From the NCBI RefSeq assembly GCF_038396635.1, contig NZ_CP121687.1, forward strand, positions 1,798,001 through 1,862,000: a DNA stretch of 64,000 nucleotides. Reading direction: 5' to 3'. The DNA is from Defluviitalea saccharophila (lineage in GTDB: Bacteria; Bacillota; Clostridia; Lachnospirales; Defluviitaleaceae). The position numbers were made by a program, and so were the translations under genes. Under the pieces are notes generated by a model that saw only the letters and a program-made list of their open reading frames with translations, searched no databases and was not told where the DNA came from. Numbering within the stretch: the first letter of the stretch is position 1; every line of letters starts with the position of its first letter. This document shows positions 43,610-53,734 of this stretch, in pieces.

Positions 43610-45520
43610 TTAATTCTGATTTAATTTCCTGATAATATCGTATTGAGAATCCATACTTTCAATAAAGCCTTGTACTTTTGTTTCTATCCCTTCATAATTT
43701 TTAAATTCAATAAATGCTTTTTTAAGCTTTGCAATCATCTCATCCGGCATATCTTTTCTCGCTGCCAGGGCATCCTTTGGAATATCCTCTGTCTTTGAAA
43801 TAATACTAATTTCACCTACAGGAATACCACTAGCCTGAGCCTTTTCAAGAGCTTCGTTATAGGTAGCGCCTGCATCTATTTCCCTCTGCAAAACTGCATT
43901 GATTACATTGTCATGGTTGCCCAGGAAAACTGCTTTACTAAAAATCGTATCCGGATTCATATTGTTGTTTTTAAGGATATCCCTTGCATATAAATATCCT
44001 GATGCACTATTCTTATCCACATATCCGAAGGATTTTCCTTTAAGATCATAGATGCTTTTAACCGACCCATCTTTTCTTGCAATAATATAACCGTTATAAA
44101 AACTCTTTCCATCCACTTTTGGTGTTACTACCGGCTTGACACCATATTTTTTACGGGCATTCACATAGGCAAAGGGGGAAAACCATCCAATATCAATAAT
44201 CCCTCGATCAATCGCTTCACTTAAGGCATCATAATTTCTAACAATAATAATTCTTGCCTTATAACCAATGCTTTCACATACCCGCTCCAGTATAGGAACA
44301 TACATTTTTCTTATACTTTGTGGTTCTAAAAATGGGTTCACACCGAATATAATTTCATTGGTCTTCTTAAATTGCACTGCTTCTTCTTGTAAATCTTCTG
44401 CAAGTTCGCTGATCTTATTACAATAGGCGAGGATTTCTTTGTTCTTCTTGTTTTGTAAATCTACCATCTGGATGGATTTATAGGTTACATTATGGGTATC
44501 CTCTACGGCATATGCAACGTCTTCCACAGCTTTTTCAATTTCTGTTGCTGTATTTTTCTGTATAGAAGAAAGCTCGGTAAGGTCTTTTAAATTGGTTCTT
44601 ACTTCTATCAGGATTGTACTGATTTCATCAATTACCGTAGAAGACTCCTTAACAACGATATCTACGTTATTCATTTTTTCATTAATTTCACCCATGGCTT
44701 GGTTGGACTGCTCAATTTTTTCAAGAATAGTACTTACCGCATCTTCAATAACAGTTATGGCGCCATCGGTTTGTTCTGCAAGTTTACGAATCTCAGTGGC
44801 TACAACAGAAAAGCCTTTGCCTGCTTCCCCTGCTCTAGCCGCTTCTATTGCGGCATTTAATGCGAGCAAATTGGTTTGACTGGAAATCTTTTTAATATAA
44901 TCTCCGATCTCATTAATCGTTTTTGAAGAATTTCTAAGTTCAGCATTGGTATCTAAGGCACTCGTAATCACATCGGTTAAACTTTTTATAAAATCTCCTA
45001 TACTGCTAATCTTTGCTTTATTATGATCAAGCATCTGTATAGAAACTTCCGAGTGTTTTTCTATATCAATGACACTGTTGTTAAGATTTATAGCGATATT
45101 TGCCAGCTCATTGATACTCGCATTAATCTCCTGAGAATTTGCAGCATTTTGCTGGCAATATTTTTCAATCTCATAAGATATATTGGCTAACTTTTCAAAA
45201 GTATTGATATTATCCTGAGAAAGCCATAATAATTGTTGAGAATCAAACCCCATATTCTCTGCAATATTAAATAATGTATCATCAAGCCCATCTTCTACAG
45301 TATGTTTTGAAGATGCAGGCTTTAAATCCTTTGGTGATTTAATTTCTTTATGGTCCCTATTCCTGCTAAACACTTGCTCTGCAGCGAAAATCACTCCCAG
45401 GCTTCCAATAACAGAAATCATAATTTCCCATGGAAATTTCAAATGAATGAAATATGTTATGCTATGTATAAGGATAAAACCTAAAACCGACAGTAAGTAA
45501 AATTTGGTTTTTGAGCTCAT
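43610..45520 (-). CDS. Methyl-accepting chemotaxis-type protein fused to a PhnD-like binding domain
   Basis: 636 residues from the ATG at 45520 (GTG codons just upstream are alternatives). Two adjacent N-terminal membrane helices (about 5–45) with almost no external loop, then a signalling coiled coil (about 90–395) with the hairpin tip [18 protein letters not shown]. There is no HAMP domain. Residues about 390–636 are a PhnD/phosphonate-type periplasmic-binding fold ([52 protein letters not shown]). Such domains are normally extracellular; here it follows the cytoplasmic tip, with no further membrane segment, so it should be inside the cell. It may sense a cytosolic anion or metabolite. Confidence 0.85.
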   Translation of the reverse strand: MSSKTKFYLLSVLGFILIHSITYFIHLKFPWEIMISVIGSLGVIFAAEQVFSRNRDHKEIKSPKDLKPASSKHTVEDGLDDTLFNIAENMGFDSQQLLWLSQDNINTFEKLANISYEIEKYCQQNAANSQEINASINELANIAINLNNSVIDIEKHSEVSIQMLDHNKAKISSIGDFIKSLTDVITSALDTNAELRNSSKTINEIGDYIKKISSQTNLLALNAAIEAARAGEAGKGFSVVATEIRKLAEQTDGAITVIEDAVSTILEKIEQSNQAMGEINEKMNNVDIVVKESSTVIDEISTILIEVRTNLKDLTELSSIQKNTATEIEKAVEDVAYAVEDTHNVTYKSIQMVDLQNKKNKEILAYCNKISELAEDLQEEAVQFKKTNEIIFGVNPFLEPQSIRKMYVPILERVCESIGYKARIIIVRNYDALSEAIDRGIIDIGWFSPFAYVNARKKYGVKPVVTPKVDGKSFYNGYIIARKDGSVKSIYDLKGKSFGYVDKNSASGYLYARDILKNNNMNPDTIFSKAVFLGNHDNVINAVLQREIDAGATYNEALEKAQASGIPVGEISIISKTEDIPKDALAARKDMPDEMIAKLKKAFIEFKNYEGIETKVQGFIESMDSQYDIIRKLNQN

Positions 45521-45566
45521 TCCTCCCACCACCCCATTTCCGATAAGCTAACTACTTTTTAATCAT

Positions 45567-45607
45567 TGATAAAAGAGTAAGGTAAATCCTACCTTACTCT
45601 TTTATCT
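45567..45607 (-). terminator. Terminator of the glycerol operon
   Basis: GATAAAAGAGTAAGGTA pairs with TACCTTACTCTTTTATC around a 5-nt loop, downstream of glpF. It is symmetrical, so it acts from both sides. Confidence 0.85.
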
Positions 45608-45649
45608 CTACAAGATGGGAAAGATTATGCCATCCCTAAAAATTTGTAT

Positions 45650-46354
45650 TTAGAATATCGCAGCGAAGAAGAATGCACCCAGTAATGCACCGATGATCGG
45701 TCCTACTACAGGAACCCAAGCATAACTCCAATCAGAATCGCCTTTACCAGCTATAGGAAGGATTGCATGAGCAATACGAGGACCTAAGTCTCTGGCTGGA
45801 TTAATAGCATATCCTGTAGTTCCTCCAAGAGATACACCAATGGATAAAATTACAAGACCAACAATATATGTTCCTAAACCAGGAGCCATATCAACTGTTC
45901 CTAACCCTAAGATAAAGAATACTAATGCAAAAGTACCTATGATTTCGGATATTAAGTTAGCTCCATAGCTTCTAATTGCAGGTCCGGTACAGAATACGCC
46001 GAGTTTTGTTCCTTGATCTTCTGTTTCAGCCCAGTGAGGAAGATATTGAATCCAAACAAGAGCTGCCCCTATCATTGCTCCAATCATTTGTGCAATGATA
46101 TACATTGGTACGTCTGCCCATGGGAAATTACCAATAGCAGCTAATGCGATAGTAAGTGCAGGATTAAAATGAGCGCCACTAATGCCGCCAAATATCATTG
46201 CAGGGATAAGTACTGCACAAGCCCAACCCCAAGTGATTACGATCCAACCGGAGTTACCGCCTTTAGTCTTTTTAAGTATTACGTTTGCAACTACGCCATC
46301 CCCAAGAAGAATAAGACACATGGTACCTACTAATTCTGCTAGAAAAGTTGACAT
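45650..46354 (-). CDS. glpF: Glycerol uptake facilitator (aquaglyceroporin)
   Basis: 234 residues, six membrane helices and two NPA boxes: GAHFNPALTIA (about 60–70) and GYAINPARDLGPR (about 185–198). The Asp-Leu-Gly-Pro-Arg after the second box (with D) is typical of glycerol facilitators as opposed to water channels. It is the last gene of the glp operon, 33 bp after glpK, which traps the incoming glycerol. Confidence 0.95.
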   Translation of the reverse strand: MSTFLAELVGTMCLILLGDGVVANVILKKTKGGNSGWIVITWGWACAVLIPAMIFGGISGAHFNPALTIALAAIGNFPWADVPMYIIAQMIGAMIGAALVWIQYLPHWAETEDQGTKLGVFCTGPAIRSYGANLISEIIGTFALVFFILGLGTVDMAPGLGTYIVGLVILSIGVSLGGTTGYAINPARDLGPRIAHAILPIAGKGDSDWSYAWVPVVGPIIGALLGAFFFAAIF

Positions 46355-46387
46355 ATAATTACCCCCTATATAAATTTAATATATTTA

Positions 46388-47896
<1,509 letters not shown>

Positions 47897-47927
47897 TTAA
47901 AATTTTATATCGAAAGAGTCTTAAAAA

Positions 47928-48506
47928 TTAAAGACTCATTTCTTCAAACTCCCAAAGCTCTGAACAAGAAGTTGAAATAGCTTTAGCCCCTGCGCTCAGT
48001 GCATTTATAGCATCTTTCTTAGTTTTTATAAGCCCCCCCGCTATAATTGGCTGAGTGATTTCTTTTCCTAAAGTTTCTATTGCTTTGGCTGCTATTCCAG
48101 GAAGCACTTCAACAGCATCTGGAGAAAAAGTATGAACACTTTTTATCCCGGTATCAAAAGAAAGGGTATCCAGCATAAATATTCTCTGTATTGTAAACAT
48201 CCCTAAATTAGCAGCATGCTTGAGGGTTATGCCCTTGGTGGATATAATACCGTAAGGGTTAATTACTTCTTTAATAAATTCCACACCCTTTTGATCAGAC
48301 TTTATACCCTCAAGCATGTCGAGATGAATAAATACAATTTTATCCTTTTCCTTAAGCGTATCATTAATTCTCTTAATACTTAAAATGCTGCCATAAAGTA
48401 CAAATACAATTTTTATCGTGCTTTTGCATATTAAATCAAGATCTTCGTCGTTTCTTATAGCGCCTACTATTGGATTATCTGCCAAAAGCATTTCAAAATG
48501 ACTCAT
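47928..48506 (-). CDS. glpP: Glycerol-3-phosphate-responsive antiterminator GlpP
   Basis: 192 residues, family length. It shows the TIM-barrel-like pattern of GlpP: NPIVGAIRNDEDL, FVLYGSILSIK, VFIHLDMLEGIKSD, GIISTKGITLKHA, FMLDTLSFDTGI and IIAGGLIKTKKDA. In Bacillus, GlpP plus glycerol 3-phosphate binds the leader mRNA of glp genes and prevents termination. A matching leader terminator lies in front of this operon (51682–51736). Confidence 0.93.
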   Translation of the reverse strand: MSHFEMLLADNPIVGAIRNDEDLDLICKSTIKIVFVLYGSILSIKRINDTLKEKDKIVFIHLDMLEGIKSDQKGVEFIKEVINPYGIISTKGITLKHAANLGMFTIQRIFMLDTLSFDTGIKSVHTFSPDAVEVLPGIAAKAIETLGKEITQPIIAGGLIKTKKDAINALSAGAKAISTSCSELWEFEEMSL

Positions 48507-48576
48507 ATGTCTTCACCTCTATTGAAACTTTATGACAAGCCTTATTTATTTATAACCAATATTTTGACCTATCCCT

Positions 48577-48942
48577 TTAACAACTTTCTATTTTTCTTGT
48601 AGCCACCATATTAACCCCTGTGCCTAAGATGTTTTCATATATAATGTCTCCTACATTAATAGGTGCATCAACGGTTAAATCCTTTAACGCTTTTATACAA
48701 TCAAAGATTTTATCTTTTGGAATGTCCTTATCGGTTTTTATGGAAACAGTAGGGTGTTTTCCTCCCCTAACTTTAACCGTAGTGGTTACAATCCTTGTAG
48801 GATTCGTGCATTCTTTAATAGCATATGTTTCGCCGATTTTACAGGCGTTACCGGTTACTCTTATTTGATCATTTTCATCTAGTTCTATCAGTAAGGTGCA
48901 GCCCATAGGACATCCGATACAGGTGAGCTCTCTTTTTTCCAT
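48577..48942 (-). CDS. DUF1667 cysteine-motif protein
   Basis: 121 residues. An N-terminal CIGCPMGC motif and two further Cys (NACKIG, KECTNP) form a likely iron-sulfur or zinc site. Then comes VTTTVKVRGGKHPTVSIKT, typical of DUF1667. The family always accompanies the two FAD oxidoreductases in clostridial glp operons and probably passes electrons or stabilises the complex; the precise role is unknown. It starts 5 bp after the stop of the oxidoreductase gene. Confidence 0.88.
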   Translation of the reverse strand: MEKRELTCIGCPMGCTLLIELDENDQIRVTGNACKIGETYAIKECTNPTRIVTTTVKVRGGKHPTVSIKTDKDIPKDKIFDCIKALKDLTVDAPINVGDIIYENILGTGVNMVATRKIESC

Positions 48943-48947
48943 AAGTT

Positions 48948-50204
48948 CTAACTCCTTTCTACCTTAAGAGTAATCGTTCTTACTCCCGGATATTGACTAA
49001 ATAGATCTGAAGTTAATTTAACCTCTTCCATTTCTCCAGGCGTCAGTATCCTTTTCTTTTTATTTAGAACTTTAGTGTCATCAAAGTAAACCGCTATGGC
49101 TGCACCCTTAAATACGTCCCCAACCCTAAATCTAATGGTGATATCTTTTTCTATTGTAGAAGGATTTATATAATGAGGAACTGTATATCTTACACCTTCA
49201 ACTGCTTTCAGCTTAATGGTTTCTGCTTTGTTAAGCTGGCCTTTTAAATACTTGCTGGCATTTTTTCCTGCACTGTAACTTTCTAAGGTAACATTGTCTA
49301 CTAAATCATGCACATGAAGCACGTTTCCGCAAGAGAAAATTCCTTCCACACTGGTTTGGAAATGATTATCAACGACCGCTCCTCCTGTTACAGGGGATAA
49401 TTCTACGCCTACTTTTCTTGATAATTCATTTTCCGGAAGAAGACCAACAGAAAGCAGAAGCGTATCACAGGATATATATTCTTCTGTTTCTTTTATGGTT
49501 TTTCTGTTGCTGTCCACCTTAGCAATGGTAACCCCTTCTAGTCTTTCTTTTCCGTGAATATTCACGACCGTATGGCTAAGCTTTAAAGGAATATCATAAT
49601 CATCAAGACATTGAACGATATTTCTCTTTAAGCCGCTGGAATAAGGAAGGAGTTCAACTACAGCTTTAACTTTAGCCCCCTCAAAGGTCATTCTCCTTGC
49701 CATAATAAGACCTATATCACCGGATCCAAGAACAACGACTTCCTTTCCTGGCATATAGTTTTTCATGTTAACGAATTTTTGTGCGGCACCAGCCGTCATA
49801 ATGCCCGAACATCTGGTTCCGGGTATGGTTAATGCGCCTCTTGGTCTTTCTCTGCAACCCATGGCCAGGATAATTGCCTTAGCGTGAATCTCTAAAAGTC
49901 CTTCTTTAGGATTAATGGCATATATGGTTTTATCTTCAGTAATGTCTAATACCATTGTATCCAACTTATATTCTATAGACAATTCATTTACTTTATCAAT
50001 AAATCTTTGAGCATATTCTGGTCCTGTAAGTTCTTCTTTAAAGGTATGGAGTCCAAAACCATTATGAATACATTGGTTTAATATTCCCCCGAGTTCATCT
50101 TCTCTTTCAAGTATGATCAGATTATCTATACCATCTTCCTTAGCTGCTACAGCAGCAGCAAGTCCTGCAGGACCTCCGCCTATAATCACCAAATCATAAT
50201 TCAT
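48948..50204 (-). CDS. FAD-dependent pyridine-nucleotide oxidoreductase of the glp operon
   Basis: 418 residues. FAD fold GGGPAGLAAAVAAKEDG at the N-terminus, a second dinucleotide fold VVLGSGDIGLIMARRMT (about 158–175), and GIFSCGNVLHVHDLVD near the C-terminus, which closes the FAD site. NQCIHNGFG has a Cys that could be redox-active. It is expected to pair with the dehydrogenase encoded 15 bp upstream and with DUF1667 to pass electrons from glycerol 3-phosphate to a quinone or NAD pool. Confidence 0.88.
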   Translation of the reverse strand: MNYDLVIIGGGPAGLAAAVAAKEDGIDNLIILEREDELGGILNQCIHNGFGLHTFKEELTGPEYAQRFIDKVNELSIEYKLDTMVLDITEDKTIYAINPKEGLLEIHAKAIILAMGCRERPRGALTIPGTRCSGIMTAGAAQKFVNMKNYMPGKEVVVLGSGDIGLIMARRMTFEGAKVKAVVELLPYSSGLKRNIVQCLDDYDIPLKLSHTVVNIHGKERLEGVTIAKVDSNRKTIKETEEYISCDTLLLSVGLLPENELSRKVGVELSPVTGGAVVDNHFQTSVEGIFSCGNVLHVHDLVDNVTLESYSAGKNASKYLKGQLNKAETIKLKAVEGVRYTVPHYINPSTIEKDITIRFRVGDVFKGAAIAVYFDDTKVLNKKKRILTPGEMEEVKLTSDLFSQYPGVRTITLKVERS

Positions 50205-50219
50205 ATCCCTTCCCCCTTC

Positions 50220-51656
50220 CTAAATAGACTCTTTGTTCGTACCAACGAGTATTTTTGATGCTTTTCCGAATTTCGTTATTTCGGTTGGAGGAATGTTTAA
50301 TTCTGAATGTAAGAGTTCCATCGTTCTGGATATGCAAAAACCTGATTGACATCGCCCTGCACCGGCTCTGGTTCTTCTTTTAATACCATCTAAGTCTTTT
50401 GCACCCAGAGGTCTATTAATCGCATCCACTATTTCCCCTTCTGTAACAGATTCGCATCTGCAAACGATTCTTCCATATTCAGGTCTTTCTTTAATCACTT
50501 TCTTTTTCTCTTCAAGGGATAGATCATTAAATCGTGTTATTCCCTTACGTTTTGGATTAAAGTTTTCATTTGGCTGGGGTTTCAGTTTATCTTTAATAAT
50601 GTCAGAAACCATGACTCCTATAAGAGGTGCACAAGTTAATCCGGGAGACTCAATACTGGATGCGTTAATAAATCCAGGAACATCCGGAGCTTCTCCTATA
50701 ATAAAATCATCCTTTTCACTTCGAGCTCTTAATCCACTAAATGAGGTGATGATGCTGCCCTTTGGAAGAGATTTTACACTAAGGGAAGCTCTTTCCATTA
50801 TATCATCTAATCCTTCCCGTGTAGTACTTACATCATCCTTATCTTCTATATCTACTGCATTAGGTCCTACCAGCAAGTTGCCATCAACTGTAGGCGTAAC
50901 CAAAACCCCTTTTCCTAGTTTTGTAGGCAATTGGAATAAGGTCTTGTCTGTTAAATTTCCTACATATTTATCAAAGAGATTGTATTCTCCTTTTCTAGGT
51001 ATAATGGTAAACTTATGCTCACTTACCATATTGTTTAGTTTATCCCCATAAACTCCTGCTGCATTAACGAGAATTTTAGTCTTTATGGTTTTATCTTTAG
51101 TCTTTATTTCAAAACCATCTTCTAATTTAGTAATGCTTAATACTTCTGAGTTAAAGTTAAACTCTACTCCATTTACGTTAGCGTTTTCAGCCAGAGCTAT
51201 GGTTAAATTAAAGGGACAAACAATGCCTCCTGTCGGTGCGTATAAAGCTGCAACCACTTCATCCGATACATTAGGTTCCATCTTTCTTACTTCGTCTCCA
51301 GATAGAATCTGAAGATTTGGAACTCCGTTGGTTTCTCCTCTTTTCTTTAATTCATAAAGCTTATCCATATCTTTCTCATCAAAACAAAGCACCAAAGATC
51401 CGTTTCTTCTAAAATGAAAATCTAACTCTTCTGCTAGTTTATCGAACATTAAATTGGCTTTAGCATTAAGTTTTCCTTTAAGTGTTTCAGGCAGTGCATC
51501 ATGACCTGCATGAATGATAGCACTGTTCGCCTTACTTGTACCGCTGCATACATCATTTTCTTTTTCTAATACTAAGGATTTCAGTTTATATCTCGATATT
51601 TCTCTTGCGATAGCACAGCCTACGACTCCTGCCCCTACGATCACAACATCATACAT
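50220..51656 (-). CDS. glpA: FAD glycerol-3-phosphate dehydrogenase with C-terminal [2Fe-2S] domain
   Basis: 478 residues. FAD-binding VVIVGAGVVGCAIAREIS at the N-terminus, the DAO fold to about 370 (IIHAGHDALPETLKG, INASSIESPGLTCAPLIG), then a BFD-like iron-sulfur domain with CRCESVTEGEI and GRCQSGFC (about 400–440). This is the anaerobic GlpA-like form. It oxidises glycerol 3-phosphate to dihydroxyacetone phosphate. First gene of the operon, behind a leader terminator and a good promoter; GAGGTG precedes the ATG. Confidence 0.9.
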   Translation of the reverse strand: MYDVVIVGAGVVGCAIAREISRYKLKSLVLEKENDVCSGTSKANSAIIHAGHDALPETLKGKLNAKANLMFDKLAEELDFHFRRNGSLVLCFDEKDMDKLYELKKRGETNGVPNLQILSGDEVRKMEPNVSDEVVAALYAPTGGIVCPFNLTIALAENANVNGVEFNFNSEVLSITKLEDGFEIKTKDKTIKTKILVNAAGVYGDKLNNMVSEHKFTIIPRKGEYNLFDKYVGNLTDKTLFQLPTKLGKGVLVTPTVDGNLLVGPNAVDIEDKDDVSTTREGLDDIMERASLSVKSLPKGSIITSFSGLRARSEKDDFIIGEAPDVPGFINASSIESPGLTCAPLIGVMVSDIIKDKLKPQPNENFNPKRKGITRFNDLSLEEKKKVIKERPEYGRIVCRCESVTEGEIVDAINRPLGAKDLDGIKRRTRAGAGRCQSGFCISRTMELLHSELNIPPTEITKFGKASKILVGTNKESI

Positions 51657-51681
51657 ACTATCACCTCATTTCTTTAATTAA

Positions 51682-51736
51682 GCAAAAAGAACCTAAGGAC
51701 ACTTGCTCCAGCAAGCAAGCGTATCCTTAGGTTCTC
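51682..51736 (-). terminator. Leader terminator of the glp operon, likely GlpP antitermination target
   Basis: On the minus strand AGAACCTAAGGA...TCCTTAGGTTCT closes around an inner GCTTGCTTGCTGGAGCAAG part and is followed by TTTTTGC. It lies 26–80 bp before the first glp gene and about 100 bp after the promoter, so it can only regulate the operon behind it. The operon encodes GlpP itself. Confidence 0.85.
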
Positions 51737-51834
51737 ATCGTCTCAACCTAAATACATATATTTTTCTTTATACTTTATATGTACGTTATACTATATTATA
51801 TTTTCGTGGATAAGAATATATTCTTATGTTTTAA

Positions 51835-51863
51835 ATAATAATGCAGAATATTAACAAAGTCAA
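51835..51863 (-). promoter_or_regulatory. Promoter of the glp operon
   Basis: TTGACT (51858–51863) and TATTAT (51835–51840) with a 17-bp spacer on the minus strand; gives a leader of about 170 nt that contains the terminator. A TATAAT nearer the gene lacks a good -35. Confidence 0.65.
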
Positions 51864-52129
51864 GTATTTTTTTAATTTGTCGAAAATTTAACAGATTATT
51901 ACAAGCATTATTCACAGGAATTTAAGCGAATTACAAGTTTGTTTTAGTAAAATTATATATATATACAGTAGTTTTAATGAAAAGTTGTCTAATATTTAAC
52001 AATCATTTTGTGCATTAAAGTTTAACCCTGTTTGGGCAAGAGCAACTTTCATATTGTACAAGAAAGAGGGCCACTTGTAAAATAATAAAGTTTGATCCCT
52101 TGCAAGCAAGACGAACTTCCATAGTACAT
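51864..52129. repeat. Gene-free stretch with a diverged interspersed repeat
   Basis: No gene. The part 52055–52135 (TGTACAAGAAAG...CCACTTGT.AAATAATAAAGTTTGATCC...GAACTTCCA) resembles 53219–53310 on the same strand. It may be an old repeat family. Confidence 0.4.
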
Positions 52130-52164
52130 AAAAAGCCTTGCTCAGGTATTGAGCAAGGCTTTAC
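52130..52164 (-). terminator. Terminator after tRNA-Arg(CCT)
   Basis: AAAGCCTTGCTCA-GGTAT-TGAGCAAGGCTTT, about 20 bp beyond the tRNA 3' end on the minus strand, followed by T-rich sequence. Confidence 0.8.
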
Positions 52165-52182
52165 TTTATAGAATAGTATTAA

Positions 52183-52256
52183 CGTTCCCGGCGGGATTCG
52201 AACCCACGGCCTACTGCTTAGGAGGCAGTCGCTCTATCCTACTGAGCTACGGAAAC
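52183..52256 (-). tRNA. tRNA-Arg (anticodon CCT)
   Basis: 74 nt. Acceptor GTTTCCG/CGGGAAC with discriminator G; D-arm TAGCTCAGTAGGATAGAGC; anticodon stem ACTGC-CTCCTAA-GCAGT with CCT; T-arm GTGGGTTCGAATCCC. CCA is not encoded. Reads AGG codons. Confidence 0.96.
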
Positions 52257-52334
52257 ATACAATATAAAAGAATATTTTATCCTAACAACCATCTTTTATA
52301 TTGTACCTATTTTATATTTCTTAGTCAAGTAGTG

Positions 52335-53204
52335 CTATGAAAATACAATCGTTCCCTGCATCCAGCATACACCCATAAATCTCATCCCAACTAAAGGGGT
52401 TCCGACCAATTCCTTCTCATTAATAACGATTTCAATCTTCATTTCCATGGTTTCAACCAGCATCCAGAATACCTTTTCTTTAGACTGCTCATTTTCAATG
52501 GTTTCTACTTCTACAATCGTACCTAATACAGAATAAGTGGCATCTAAATACTCAATCGGGATAAAATACCCTTCTACTACGGATAAAAAGTCTTCATATT
52601 GAAGTCTTTCTTCTATAATTTCAGCCGTTTCTTCTGCTTCCATATCCAGTATTTCCTGGGCCTCTTCATCGCCTTCTTTAGCCCTTTTTAGCAGCTGTCT
52701 TCGCCATTCTTTTTGTTCGTTTTCATATTCTATATCCGATTCCGTTTTTTCTACTGGAAGAATAACCGTTCCTTTAGAGGCTAAGCCGACGATCTTAATG
52801 CCTTCTATAGAGGCTTCTTTATCCTCTTCAACTTCTAAATACTCTATAATATTTTGAAGCTGAAATACAATTTCTGTTCCGGTTTGTTCCTCTTCACAAA
52901 CAGCAAAATAATAATACTCTTCTTCTTGTTCAACTTCTACCTGGGATACGTCTATAATATACTTAGCTTCCGCATAAGGATCACAGGTTTCCAGATCAAT
53001 ATCCTTATCATTGTCTAAAAGCCCTCTTAAGACTATGCCGATTCTTTTGCCGTATTCTTTGAAATACTCTATAAACACATGATCATTATCATGATTGGTT
53101 ACAAATTGCTTCGTCGCGTTCTTTAAAATCTGATCGATGATGCTATCCCACTGTTTCTTTTTGGTTATACCTTTAAAGCCTACTGCACTGATATATGATT
53201 CCAT
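52335..53204 (-). CDS. DUF3881-family protein
   Basis: 289 residues, very acidic in the middle (VEVEQEEEYYYFAVCEEEQ; EEAQEILDMEAEE). It begins MESYISAVGFKGITKKKQWD, the pattern of DUF3881, a family I know mainly from Lachnospiraceae. Soluble, no catalytic motif. Role unknown. It sits between two tRNA-Arg genes. GGAGGG precedes the ATG. Confidence 0.75.
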   Translation of the reverse strand: MESYISAVGFKGITKKKQWDSIIDQILKNATKQFVTNHDNDHVFIEYFKEYGKRIGIVLRGLLDNDKDIDLETCDPYAEAKYIIDVSQVEVEQEEEYYYFAVCEEEQTGTEIVFQLQNIIEYLEVEEDKEASIEGIKIVGLASKGTVILPVEKTESDIEYENEQKEWRRQLLKRAKEGDEEAQEILDMEAEETAEIIEERLQYEDFLSVVEGYFIPIEYLDATYSVLGTIVEVETIENEQSKEKVFWMLVETMEMKIEIVINEKELVGTPLVGMRFMGVCWMQGTIVFS

Positions 53205-53465
53205 ATTTTCCCTCCTTCCTGTACAAGAAAGCGTTAAAAACCACTCTCACTTGTGAAATAAGAAAGTTTTATCCTGACATCCAGGGGAACTTTCCAATTC
53301 CATAAAAAAACCCATAATGCAATAAAACTTTATTAAAGCTTTATTTTACAGGTTATTATATATTCCATTATTTTATTTTACAATAAAAATAAAAGAGAAT
53401 TAGTTGCCATTGTATATTAACATTTTTTAGGGTGTATATCAATAATTAATCATTATATAAAAATA
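53205..53465. repeat. Gene-free stretch with the second copy of the interspersed repeat
   Basis: 53219–53310 shares TGTACAAGAAAG, CACTTGTGAAATAAGAAAGTTTTATCC and GAACTTTCCA with 52055–52135, at moderate identity. The rest is AT-rich with no ORF. Confidence 0.4.
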
Positions 53466-53506
53466 AAACCTCTATCTTTGATTTTTCTCAAAGACGGAGG
53501 CTTTTA
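53466..53506 (-). terminator. Terminator after tRNA-Arg(TCG)
   Basis: Minus strand: AAGCCTCCGTCTTTGA-GAAAAA-TCAAAGATAGAGGTTTTATTTTT. A long stem right behind the tRNA. Confidence 0.8.
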
Positions 53507-53509
53507 TAC

Positions 53510-53583
53510 CGCACGCAGAAGGATTCGAACCCTCGACACTCTGATCCGAAGTCAGATGCTCTATCCAGCTGAGCTATGCGTGC
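53510..53583 (-). tRNA. tRNA-Arg (anticodon TCG)
   Basis: 74 nt. Acceptor GCACGCA/TGCGTGC with discriminator G; D-arm TAGCTCAGCTGGATAGAGC; anticodon stem TCTGA-CTTCGGA-TCAGA with TCG; T-arm GAGGGTTCGAATCCT. CCA is not encoded. Reads CGA and other CGN codons. Confidence 0.96.
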
Positions 53584-53734
53584 ATCCATATTTAGCAAAA
53601 GTCATTATATCACATATGTTTTATAAAAACAATGGTATATTTTTGTTGAACAGATAAAAACCTTAGACTAACTTTAGCGTTATTCTAAGGTTTTTTATTA
53701 CTTTATATAAATTTAAGAAAATGAGGGGCTAGGA

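Noticed and set aside
43610..45520. Phosphonate ABC-transporter binding protein
   Set aside because: The C-terminal domain fits, but it is fused to a chemoreceptor signalling domain, and no ABC transporter genes are adjacent.
52149..52340. 63-residue ORF over tRNA-Arg(CCT)
   Set aside because: Its coding sequence is the complement of the tRNA; no ribosome site.
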